From NCBI GenBank assembly GCA_964622775.1, contig CAZUSO010000064.1:1-15782 (forward strand): DNA of 15,782 nucleotides. The letters are read 5' to 3'. Made by a program: the position numbers and the translations under genes. Of the stretch, positions 5,721 through 13,078 are shown in pieces. Origin of the DNA: CAZUSO01 sp964622775 (GTDB lineage Bacteria > Bacteroidota > Bacteroidia > Chitinophagales > Chitinophagaceae). The notes beneath the pieces are model-generated. The model saw only the letters and a program-made list of their open reading frames with translations, made no database searches and was not told where the DNA came from. Numbering within the stretch: the first letter of the stretch is position 1; the number at the start of each line of letters is the position of its first letter.

Positions 5721-7547
5721 GTGATACAGCAGTATTTAGTCAGCTATGAGCTGGCCAGCGCCAACTTAGAGACCCTGCTCTTTGACAAGGTAGCGGAGAT
5801 ACGGGAAGACAAGCCCGGCGGGGAGGAAGGTGACCAGGCGGGCCGGCTGAACGGAGAGGACAGCGCCCGCATCACGGGCACCTCCATCCTGCTGAAGGTG
5901 ATGGCCGGCGACCAGGTAGCGCTGCAGGCCTTCAACTATTATGAAGGATACGACAGCGCGGAGGATACGCCGTTGAGTCCCGGCGCGGTGCTGCAGAGCA
6001 TCGTGACCACGCTCACCGGTGGTGCGGGCGGTCTGGAGGACGGGGAGAGCCACGACCCCGGTATGGTACCCAAGATGTTTACCGTAGGCAACTATACGGC
6101 TTTTGATAATATCGTGCAGGGGATTACGGACAGCAGCCGCCCCCGCGCCTACCTGAACTATGTGCTGTTTGACAACCGGATGAAATTAGTGGCGGAAGGT
6201 AGCGGCAGCTTCCAGGTGAACGGGGACGGGCAATGGGGCGTTATCGGTACGAACGGCACACCTTTAGTGATTCCGGAAAACGGTTACATAGGCATTTATA
6301 CGGTGAACGGCAGCAGGGGCAATGTATGGTTCGACCAGATCAAGATACTGGTTACGCAAAGCCGGCTTAAGGAGGAGAACCACTATTACCCCTTCGGGCT
6401 GCCGATGGGGCATATGGGCAGCGCTGCGGCAGGCATGATAGAGAACCGGCGGAAGTATCAAAGCAACGAGTACATCAAAGATGCCGGCCTGAACTGGATG
6501 GATTTTAACTTCCGGCAGTATGATCCGCAGATCGGAAGGTTTATGAGCGTGGACCCTTTGGCCGGCAGCACGGATATGATAAGCCCTTACGCAGCTATGG
6601 GGAATGCGCCCGAGAGCCTGACCGATCCAACGGGATTGCAGCCTGGCCCATCACCCAAAATCAGTGTGGCAGGCGTTGGAAGCGGACTGATTGATTATAG
6701 TATGAGTGCAACTTATGCCATGATGCTTCAGATTAATGCCGATCTGGTACGCATGGGCATGGATCCCATTGGCGACTTTGGAGGCGGTGGTGGTGGTAGC
6801 TGGAGCGGCGGTGCAAGCAGCGGGCAGGTGTTTTATTTAGAGGGTGAGGCAGCCCAGATATTCTGGGAAGCATTTGTGGGAGGAGCTACAATAACCTTTT
6901 TCAACGGTACAAACTCTTTTGCAGTTAATTATCCAGGTGGAGGAGGGGCATCAGGAGGAGGAAGTTCGGGATTTAAATGGAGCTCTGCATCTGTTAATAT
7001 GGGATATTTACCAGACTTTGACGGTGGGATCAGCGATGGGGATGGAGGGTGTAAGAACTGCCCGGTAGGCCCATTTGAAGATAATCCTAATAGAGGCGAT
7101 GGAATACCTGAATCGAAGGCTTGGGATTTGAATGGAGACGGAATATTTAGCCGGAATGAAATGGTATATTGGAGAGAAAATGGGAATGGACGGGCAGTAG
7201 AAGTTAATGCTGGTTCTATTAATATTGGTTATATAGATACTAAAAATCTACAAGACAATCAAATAATTTCGATAAAGTTATTGACTTTTAATCGAGGCAT
7301 GAATTCACAAGGAAGGGTATATGGTGAACTTGCATTAATGTATCATAAGAATCAAGGTGGATTTAGTATTTTACCCAATATGAATAATTATGAAACAGGT
7401 GCAGAACATGGATTCCCTAGGTCAGAAAGATATATACGTAATTCTTTAACCGAATTAGGAAAATATATAGATGGAGGAAGAAATGGTGGGGTTGATTTTA
7501 TGATCTTTTTTAGAGGTTTGGTCTACCCTTTATGCCCTGTAAAATAA
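5721..7547 (+). CDS. 5'-truncated Rhs fragment with tip 4: core, EF-hand loop and unknown effector domain
   Basis: The open frame runs from 5646 and already reads VKDHLGNIR (5670-5696) before the GTG at 5721, so this is an Rhs gene missing most of its 5' part. From the GTG: residues 1-220 are a beta-rich region usual before the repeat core in this family; HYYPFGLPMG lies at 221-230; MDFNFRQYDPQIGRF starts at 260; then come DPTGL and the linker NADLVRMGMDPIGDFG, GSWS and CKNCPVGPFED. Residues 469-480 (DLNGDGIFSRNE) match a canonical EF-hand calcium loop. The last part (about 485-608) is the putative toxin; I do not recognise it. It includes GYIDTKNLQD, GELALMYHKN and RSERYIRNSLTELGKY. The core is GC-rich and the tip AT-rich. 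The lipoprotein gene downstream is the likely immunity partner. The GTG start is uncertain, and the gene may be a silent fragment. Confidence 0.68.
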   Translation: MIQQYLVSYELASANLETLLFDKVAEIREDKPGGEEGDQAGRLNGEDSARITGTSILLKVMAGDQVALQAFNYYEGYDSAEDTPLSPGAVLQSIVTTLTGGAGGLEDGESHDPGMVPKMFTVGNYTAFDNIVQGITDSSRPRAYLNYVLFDNRMKLVAEGSGSFQVNGDGQWGVIGTNGTPLVIPENGYIGIYTVNGSRGNVWFDQIKILVTQSRLKEENHYYPFGLPMGHMGSAAAGMIENRRKYQSNEYIKDAGLNWMDFNFRQYDPQIGRFMSVDPLAGSTDMISPYAAMGNAPESLTDPTGLQPGPSPKISVAGVGSGLIDYSMSATYAMMLQINADLVRMGMDPIGDFGGGGGGSWSGGASSGQVFYLEGEAAQIFWEAFVGGATITFFNGTNSFAVNYPGGGGASGGGSSGFKWSSASVNMGYLPDFDGGISDGDGGCKNCPVGPFEDNPNRGDGIPESKAWDLNGDGIFSRNEMVYWRENGNGRAVEVNAGSINIGYIDTKNLQDNQIISIKLLTFNRGMNSQGRVYGELALMYHKNQGGFSILPNMNNYETGAEHGFPRSERYIRNSLTELGKYIDGGRNGGVDFMIFFRGLVYPLCPVK

Positions 7548-7576
7548 ATACTTATACACATAAAAATGAACTAAAA

Positions 7577-8173
7577 ATGAAAAATATAATAATCGTAATA
7601 CTTCTTTTGATAATAGCCTCCTGCAATTCAGGAATGGACATTTCAACTTTGAGTGGTAATAGTCTTTACATGAATGATGGTGGGCACAGGCAAATATATT
7701 CTAATAACGCTATTTTACATAGGACTACAATCTATCCAACTGTTATTACGCATGCTTTTAATAAAGATTTTATTTTGGCTAAACAAAAGCCGAGCAAATC
7801 AGACTATATAACTTATTTGGGATTTGATTTGTATGGGAGATATACTACTTATTCAAATTATTTAAAAGACCCCGATGCTTATGTCAAAGATGGATTTAAA
7901 GAGAAAATCATGAAAGATAGTTTGAATTATGAAATGTTTAAAGCAAAAGAAACATCTTTGGAAAATAATTCAGAAGATATTCAGATAAGTCAAAGTATAG
8001 CTGCATATCTTCTAGAAAATGACCCCTCTTATCAGAAGGTTTTTGTTAATGACACCAATTATTGGATTATTTATAATCCTAAAGATACCCTGATTGGGCC
8101 AATGACAAGAGAAGAATATCTGATAAAAAGAAAAGAGTTCAATGTCCCTGATAATTTGCAATTGAATGAATAA
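7577..8173 (+). CDS. Candidate immunity lipoprotein to tip 4
   Basis: The reading frame is open from an ATG at 7532 that overlaps the end of tip 4. The in-frame ATG at 7577 gives a typical lipoprotein signal, MKNIIIVILLLIIASC, with the lipobox IASC and a mature part starting CNSGMDIS, so I chose 7577 (198 aa). The mature protein is polar and AT-rich in coding, with a Lys/Glu-rich middle and an Asp- and Tyr-rich C-terminal half (NDTNYWIIYNPKDTLIGP). No known family is recognised. Its position directly after the tip and its envelope location suggest immunity against tip 4, and hence that tip 4 also acts in or from the periplasm. Confidence 0.62.
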   Translation: MKNIIIVILLLIIASCNSGMDISTLSGNSLYMNDGGHRQIYSNNAILHRTTIYPTVITHAFNKDFILAKQKPSKSDYITYLGFDLYGRYTTYSNYLKDPDAYVKDGFKEKIMKDSLNYEMFKAKETSLENNSEDIQISQSIAAYLLENDPSYQKVFVNDTNYWIIYNPKDTLIGPMTREEYLIKRKEFNVPDNLQLNE

Positions 8174-8187
8174 GATTATTGACCCTT

Positions 8188-8199
8188 GTTCGGCATTCT
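8188..8199 (+). repeat. Left-border remnant of the structured repeat
   Basis: GTTCGGCATTCT, preceded by TGACCCTT, matches the left border of repeat copy 3 (TGACCCA then GTTCGGCATTCT). The match ends abruptly and no hairpins follow. It lies 15 bp after the last immunity gene, the same position as the complete copies after earlier immunity genes, so it probably marks the former right-hand joint of the array. Confidence 0.55.
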
Positions 8200-8350
8200 A
8201 TGTTAAAAACCAAATAATCAGGCGGTAAATTTTTGAGTGTTAACAAAAGGAGTTTTTCGATTGATGACAGCGAAAGCCTGGCTATGAGCTTGCAGCGAAT
8301 GGCATTAAGAACGAGTATTTATTTTTGCCTACAGGGAGATTCCTCCATGC

Positions 8351-8392
8351 GAAAATCCTAACCGGATTAAGCGTAATCCGGGATTTTCTTTT
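8351..8392. terminator. Candidate terminator hairpin
   Basis: CCGGATTA (8362-8369) pairs perfectly with TAATCCGG (8374-8381) across the 4-nt loop AGCG. An outer stem GAAAATC (8351-8357) pairs with GATTTTC (8382-8388), leaving CTAA bulged on one side, and TTTT follows at 8389-8392. The structure is strong enough to terminate transcription of the + strand array. It is about 180 bp beyond the last array gene and about 340 bp from the end of glnN, so its client is uncertain. Confidence 0.5.
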
Positions 8393-8455
8393 CGGAATGG
8401 CAAAAAACCTTACGCCACATGCAACATCTGGGATACACCCATCGATAAGGGGGTC

Positions 8456-8518
8456 CACCCACCACTCGGTGCATGAATCCGTATCCTCACGCCGTGGTGA
8501 CTAACATTGTGGTGGGTG
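8456..8518. repeat. Inverted repeat with a 43-nt loop
   Basis: CACCCACCAC (8456-8465) is the exact reverse complement of GTGGTGGGTG (8509-8518). A second possible pairing, CCTCAC (8485-8490) with GTGAGG (8516-8521), competes with it. There is no T-tract, so a terminator is unlikely. It may be a mobile-element or recombination scar; nothing identifies it further. Confidence 0.5.
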
Positions 8519-8539
8519 AGGAAACCCATGGCGGGCTTA

Positions 8540-8555
8540 TTTTATTTCAATGAAC
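8540..8555 (-). repeat. Inverted fragment of the inter-cassette repeat
   Basis: The reverse complement reads GTTCATTGAAATAAAA, identical over 16 nt to the tail of repeat copies 1 and 3 (for example 154-169), and a near-AGCC sequence follows after a 2-nt insertion. An exact match of this length in a 16-kb window is unlikely by chance. It is oriented opposite to the array copies. Confidence 0.6.
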
Positions 8556-8731
8556 TCCTGCAATCAGAAACCGCGTCACGGCAATGTTTCAGAGAAACGT
8601 CGAACTGGGAAACGCTCATTTTCTCATCTGAGGCTATTTTGAATATTCAATAAAATGCTTATCAAGCCATCAGTACAAAAGCAATACAATATGCTGTCAG
8701 ACCTGTTGGTCAACAGCTAACGCAAATCTGA

Positions 8732-10924
8732 TTAGCGGAGGAACAAAAGCTCCCGGTATTTGGGCATCGGCCACAATTTATCTTCTACAACCAGTTCCAG
8801 CTTATCCACATGGTAACGAATGATGTCAAAATGATCCCGCACTTTATTACAATAGGCATCGGCACGTTCGCGGACCTCCTCAATTTTATTCGCTTTTTTT
8901 CGCTCTTCAATCATCGCTTCCACATGATCATTGATCTGTCCGATATGACCGGAAATAACGGAGATCAGATTCAACTGAGCTTTGTATGCATCTGTTTGCA
9001 GCCCGAGCTCTTTTAGTCCGCGTACATTTTGGATCAGCTCATTCTGATGCCGTACCGCTGCGGGCAGAATATGATTGGTAGCTAAGTAGCCCAGGATGCG
9101 GGCTTCTATCTGCACTTTTTTCACATAATCTTCCAGCACGATCTCATAGCGCGCTTCCAGTTCCCGTTCGGTATAAATATTCAGTCCGGTGAACAGGTCA
9201 ATTGTTTCTTTCCGGAGTAGTATATCCAGGGCTTCCGGTGTTGTTTTGTAATTGCTCAATCCGCGATTGGCGGCTTCTTTTTCCCAGGATTCGCTGTAGT
9301 TGTCGCCTTCAAACAGGATATTTCGGGATTGCTTGATATAGCTTCTGAGCGTATGCAGGATAGCAATCTCCTTTTTCTCGCCTGTTGCAATTTTGGCGTC
9401 CACTTCGGTTTTGAATTTCCGGAGGGTGGCCGCCATAATGCTGTTCAGCGTGGACATAGCGGAGGCACAATTAGCCGAGGATCCTACAGCGCGAAATTCA
9501 AATTTGTTACCGGTGAATGCAAAAGGGCTGGTGCGGTTGCGGTCCGTATTATCCTGCAGCAGTTCGGGGATATTTTTATGGATGTCTAATTTGAGGATTA
9601 CTTCGTCCTGTTCCGTGAATTTTCCTTTTACCCTTTCTTCAATCTCGTCCAGCACATTAGTCAGGTATTTACCGATAAATACGGAGATGATGGCCGGAGG
9701 CGCTTCGTTAGCGCCGAGGCGGTGATCATTGCTCGCAGATGCGATGGCTGCACGCAGCAGATCGGCGTAGTCGTGCACTGCCTTGATCACATTGACGAAA
9801 AAGGTCAGGAAAATCAGATTAGTGCGCGGGGTTTTGCCCGGAGCCAGCAGGTTCACGCCGGTATCAGTAGCCAGGCTCCAGTTGTTATGCTTGCCGCTTC
9901 CGTTTACCCCGGCAAAGGGTTTTTCATGAAAGAGCACTTTCAGCTTATGCCGCTTGGCCACACGATTCATGACATCCATCAGGAGGGTGTTGTGATCCAC
10001 GGCGATATTCACCTCTTCAAAGATAGGCGCGCATTCAAACTGAGCGGGAGCCACTTCATTATGACGGGTGCGTAGCGGAATGCCTAATTTATAAGCCTCC
10101 TGTTCAAAATCCTGCATGAAAGCGAAAATTCTTTCCGGGATGGATCCGAAATAGAAATCTTCCAATTGCTGACCTTTGGCCGGCGCGTGTCCCAGTAGGG
10201 TTCTGCCGCACATGACCAGATCCGGGCGGGCGTCCGCGAGGGCTTCGTCTATCACAAAGTACTCCTGCTCCCAGCCCAGAGTAGCGGTCACTTTGGTCAC
10301 ATTTTTATCAAAATAATTGCAAACATCCACGGCGGCACGGTTCAGCACATCAATGGATTTCAGCAGCGGAGCTTTGTAATCCAGCGACTCCCCGTTATAA
10401 GCTATGAAGATGGTAGGAATACATAAGGTCTTTCCCTGTCCGGTTTCCATAATAAATGCCGGCGATGCGGGATCCCAGGCAGTATAGCCCCGTGCTTCAA
10501 AAGTAGCCCGGATACCGCCGTTCGGAAAACTGGAAGCATCCGGTTCCTGCTGGATCAGGGAATTGCTGTCAAATGTTTCCAGCGGGGTTCCGTCGGATTT
10601 AATGGTAAAAAATGCATCATGCTTTTCCGCCGTAGTACCCGTTAGCGGCTGAAACCAGTGGGAATAATGGGTGGCGCCCAGCTCCTGCGCCCAAAGCTTG
10701 ACTCCTGCGGCAATCTCATCCCCGATCTTACGGTCGATTTTCTCGCCGGCCCGCACCGAATTCTGCAGGCTTTTGAAAGCGTCATCGCTCAGATACTGTC
10801 GCTGTGCGGCTGTACTAAAGACATGCGAACCAAAGATAGCGCTGATCTTTTTATTGCCATAATGGCCGATTTTTTGCTGATTGTGCTGGTTGACATTTTC
10901 AACCGCGGAAAAGCGTAAGGACAT
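8732..10924 (-). CDS. glnN: Type III glutamine synthetase
   Basis: This enzyme makes glutamine from glutamate, ammonia and ATP in the cytoplasm, the central step of ammonium assimilation. From the ATG at 10924 the protein is 730 aa, the usual size for the large GSIII class of Bacteroidota and cyanobacteria. A TTG two codons upstream would add only two residues, and the start MSLRF resembles family N-termini. Visible motifs are FGSHVFSTAAQRQYL near residue 30, GWEQEYFVIDE with Trp218 and the metal/substrate Glu residues 219 and 221, HNEVAPAQFE (288-297), and the signature NGSGKHNNWSL (341-351). The C-terminal third (about 560-730) is the helical extension typical of GSIII. It is transcribed away from kynA and converges on the Rhs array. 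Identification is secure from these motifs and the length. Confidence 0.97.
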   Translation of the reverse strand: MSLRFSAVENVNQHNQQKIGHYGNKKISAIFGSHVFSTAAQRQYLSDDAFKSLQNSVRAGEKIDRKIGDEIAAGVKLWAQELGATHYSHWFQPLTGTTAEKHDAFFTIKSDGTPLETFDSNSLIQQEPDASSFPNGGIRATFEARGYTAWDPASPAFIMETGQGKTLCIPTIFIAYNGESLDYKAPLLKSIDVLNRAAVDVCNYFDKNVTKVTATLGWEQEYFVIDEALADARPDLVMCGRTLLGHAPAKGQQLEDFYFGSIPERIFAFMQDFEQEAYKLGIPLRTRHNEVAPAQFECAPIFEEVNIAVDHNTLLMDVMNRVAKRHKLKVLFHEKPFAGVNGSGKHNNWSLATDTGVNLLAPGKTPRTNLIFLTFFVNVIKAVHDYADLLRAAIASASNDHRLGANEAPPAIISVFIGKYLTNVLDEIEERVKGKFTEQDEVILKLDIHKNIPELLQDNTDRNRTSPFAFTGNKFEFRAVGSSANCASAMSTLNSIMAATLRKFKTEVDAKIATGEKKEIAILHTLRSYIKQSRNILFEGDNYSESWEKEAANRGLSNYKTTPEALDILLRKETIDLFTGLNIYTERELEARYEIVLEDYVKKVQIEARILGYLATNHILPAAVRHQNELIQNVRGLKELGLQTDAYKAQLNLISVISGHIGQINDHVEAMIEERKKANKIEEVRERADAYCNKVRDHFDIIRYHVDKLELVVEDKLWPMPKYRELLFLR

Positions 10925-10972
10925 AAACAAAAATATTTAGATTAAAAATAAAACTAATGTTGACATTTTCAA
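10889..10972. promoter_or_regulatory. 14-bp direct repeat flanking the glnN start, possible operator pair
   Basis: GTTGACATTTTCAA occurs exactly at 10889-10902 (inside the first codons of glnN) and at 10959-10972 (upstream), 70 bp apart. Each copy is itself a partial inverted repeat: GTTGA/TCAAC in the first, GTTGA/TCAAT in the second. The upstream copy merges into TTCAAT-G-ATTGAA (10968-10980). The spacing is near seven helical turns, which would suit a looping or cooperative regulator. The coding copy spells VENVN, so coincidence or duplication remains possible. Confidence 0.4.
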
Positions 10973-11101
10973 TGATTGAAGTGCAAAAATGAATATTTTT
11001 TCTGAAAAAGCGAACATTATTTCAAATAATATTTATTGAAAAAAATTTAGGAGTAAAAAAAATTTTGCTTTACCGAAGTTTCGCATAACTTTAGCATCAT
11101 T
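10925..11101. promoter_or_regulatory. Divergent glnN-kynA promoter region
   Basis: This 177-bp, very AT-rich interval must carry promoters for both diverging genes. For kynA, TTTTG (11063-11067) and TAACTTTA (11086-11093), 18 bp apart, resemble the Bacteroidota -33/-7 elements (TTTG and TAnnTTTG), which would give a leader of only a few nucleotides. For glnN, TATTTTTG on the - strand (10935-10928) matches the -7 pattern but lies almost on the start codon and lacks a clear -33 partner. No Shine-Dalgarno sequence is evident before either gene, as is usual in this phylum. Confidence 0.45.
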
Positions 11102-12151
11102 ATGAATTTACAAGATCGTCCCCCTGTTTATTACAGTGAATATTTACAATTAGAAAAAATTTTAGACGCACAGACTCCGGAAAGCATGAAAGAAGGCCTC
11201 CGGGCTGATGATGAAATGCTGTTTATCGTGGTGCACCAGGCCTACGAATTATGGTTTAAGCTGATCCTGCATGAAGTCACGATTGTGCGGAATATCTTCA
11301 AGCAGCCGAATGTAAACGACAATGGCCCGGATGTATATAATGCCCTGCATCGCCTTCGGAGGGTATGTACAATCCTGGATCTGTTAGTGAACCAGCTCAG
11401 CATCGTAGAAACGATGACCCCGCTGGATTTCCTGGATTTCCGCGACCTTCTGCGCCCGGCTTCCGGCTTCCAGAGTATTCAGTTCAAGATATTAGAAGCA
11501 GCGCTGGGCCTTCGATATGAAGATCGTTTCGGGAAGGAATATTATTTGTCGCAATTGAACGAAAAGGATATTGACCGGGTGAAGCAGGCGGAACAGGATG
11601 AATCCCTGATTGTGCTCATTAATCGTTGGTTAGAGCGCATGCCTTATGCACAGGAACCGGGATACTGGGGTATGGAAGCAGCAATGCCTGCTGCCGAACA
11701 TCCTTTCTGGAAAGCATACCGCGAGGTATATGCTGCATCTCTGCTGCCCGCAGAACAGGGCAATGTTCAGCACTTTGACTGTTTATTCATCAACGAAGCC
11801 GAGTATCCCGAAGGCCGGAAACTGAGCATTGGCGCAAGCCGCAGCGCCTTATTCATAATGCTGTACCGTGATTATCCATTGTTACACCTGCCCTATGAGC
11901 TGGTCAGCATTTTACTGGAGATTGATGAATTATTATCGTCCTGGCGCCACAAGCATATTCACATGGTGCAACGCACGATAGGTAAACGCGTAGGCACCGG
12001 TGGCAGTACCGGAGCGCAGTACCTGAAATCGGCAGCCGACAGCCACTATGTTTTCAAAGAGATCGCTGAGTTGACCTCATTCCTGGTATCCCGCCGGGAT
12101 ATTCCGTCTTTACCGGAAGCGCTCGTGAAGGATTTATGTTTTCAAAGATAA
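11102..12151 (+). CDS. kynA: Tryptophan 2,3-dioxygenase
   Basis: This cytoplasmic heme enzyme opens the indole ring of L-tryptophan with O2 to give N-formylkynurenine, the first step of the kynurenine route. The 349-aa product shows the family motifs in order: FIVVHQAYELWFK with distal His45; RLRRVCTIL and ETMTPLDFLDFRDLLRPASGFQS around residues 85-125; WRHKHIHMVQRTIG with proximal heme ligand His285; and GTGGSTGAQYL (from 298). The length is toward the long end for bacterial members. The ATG is the first in frame and lies just after the candidate -7 element. It diverges from glnN, and its last 16 nt overlap the next gene. No other kynurenine-pathway gene is in the window. Confidence 0.96.
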   Translation: MNLQDRPPVYYSEYLQLEKILDAQTPESMKEGLRADDEMLFIVVHQAYELWFKLILHEVTIVRNIFKQPNVNDNGPDVYNALHRLRRVCTILDLLVNQLSIVETMTPLDFLDFRDLLRPASGFQSIQFKILEAALGLRYEDRFGKEYYLSQLNEKDIDRVKQAEQDESLIVLINRWLERMPYAQEPGYWGMEAAMPAAEHPFWKAYREVYAASLLPAEQGNVQHFDCLFINEAEYPEGRKLSIGASRSALFIMLYRDYPLLHLPYELVSILLEIDELLSSWRHKHIHMVQRTIGKRVGTGGSTGAQYLKSAADSHYVFKEIAELTSFLVSRRDIPSLPEALVKDLCFQR

Positions 12152-12830
12152 AAGGGCTTACTATTCTGGTGACTACAGCTATGGCGGCCTGTACGCTATC
12201 AGGCGCTTGTGTGTCTTATAAAAAACGACCTGCCCGACTGTACCGGCAGGCGATAGAAAACCGGGATACTTTCGACGCCCTTATTGTGCCGGGTATTCCC
12301 TTCTATGACTCGTCCTGGGATAGCCTGATGAAAGGCAGGGTGTTATGGAGCTATATCTTGTACAGGCAGGGCATCGTACGCAATATCATTTATTCGGGCG
12401 GAGCAGTTTACAGCCCGTATTACGAGTCCGGGATCATGGGTCTTTACGGACACGCACTGGGCATTCCTTTGGAGCATATTTTTTTGATACACTGGCAGAG
12501 CACAGTACGGAGCATGTTTTTTACGCTTACCGGCTTGCCCGTAGCCTGGGTTTTAAAAGCATTGCTTTAGGCACCGATCCGTTCCAGTCCTCTATGCTCA
12601 AAGCCTTTACCCATAGCCGTTTCGCCACGCATATTGCACATCTGCCCTTTGTGCAGGATACCCTTATGGCGTACAATCATCTGGACCCGGTTATTGATCC
12701 GTCTTCTGCAAAAAAGGAAGGAGAATTTATACCACTGCCCGAACGGGAAACATTCTGGCAGCATCTGCGCGGAACGATGGGCAAAGGTATTCCCTGGGAA
12801 ACAAAAGACCGCAAGGCTCCGGAGTTGTAA
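12136..12830 (+). pseudogene. YdcF/ElyC/SanA-type (DUF218) envelope protein gene, frameshifted at a T7 tract
   Basis: The 5' part (frame of ATG 12136, to a stop at 12568-12570) has a probable lipoprotein or export signal (MFSKIKGLTILVTTAMAAC), then the DUF218 start FDALIVPGIPF (from residue 46) and IIYSGGAVYSPYYESG. After GHALGIPLEHIF the family sequence continues in another frame: DTLAEHSTEHVFYAY, then LGFKSIALGTDPFQ, ending at 12830. The switch lies at seven T residues (12479-12485). One extra T would join the parts into about 231 aa. The proteins are envelope-associated and have been linked to cell-envelope integrity or polyprenyl-carrier metabolism, with no settled reaction. The gene overlaps kynA by 16 nt. 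Options are a real disruption, a sequencing error, or slippage on the T tract; the intact downstream frame suggests a recent event or an error. Confidence 0.78.
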
Positions 12831-13078
12831 CCCTTGTTATCGTGCTCCTTTCCTGTGGTGTCATACGACTAAGAAAATTCCACATAATGCAGTAATTTGA
12901 TTTGAATTTCCACATGGAGAAATCTCCGGTTGCGCTTGGAATAGCAACCCTGGCTGGCGTGCGAATCCCGAACATCCTGCTGTTGTCCTAACGGGCTGAT
13001 GTCACGGTAATGCAACAATTTGAAATGTGCCCTCCTTTTCCTTTTTGCATCTGTCCTATCTACATCCCCGTTTTATAG

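Larger units (their letters stand above)
8174..8731. other. Gene-poor boundary between the tip array and glnN
   Basis: About 560 bp between the convergent last immunity gene and glnN show no convincing gene. The stretch holds the repeat remnant at 8188-8199, a strong hairpin at 8351-8388, a 10-bp inverted repeat (8456-8465 with 8509-8518), and an inverted 16-nt piece of the inter-cassette repeat at 8540-8555. A frame around 8279-8350 reads PGYELAANGIKNEYLF, which might be an old Rhs scrap, but I cannot support that. The rest looks like decayed sequence. Confidence 0.6.

Noticed and set aside
5744..6053. Two minus-strand frames opposite the Rhs core of tip 4
   Set aside because: They are long only because the core is GC-rich. 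The + strand translation has clear Rhs motifs.
7532..7576. ATG at 7532 as the start of the tip 4 immunity gene
   Set aside because: It would put 15 polar residues before a clean lipoprotein signal that begins at 7577, which would block export. The longer frame is probably incidental overlap.
8279..8494. Open frame reading GYELAANGIKNEYLF, considered as a decayed Rhs core piece
   Set aside because: I could not align it convincingly with the core sequences in this window, and it crosses the strong hairpin at 8351-8388.
1..8731. Insertion sequence or integrase driving the array
   Set aside because: No transposase, integrase or recombinase reading frame is present in the window. Any enzyme would have to be encoded elsewhere.
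9329..10075. Several + strand frames opposite glnN
   Set aside because: The - strand encodes an unmistakable GSIII protein throughout; the antisense frames show no recognisable domains.
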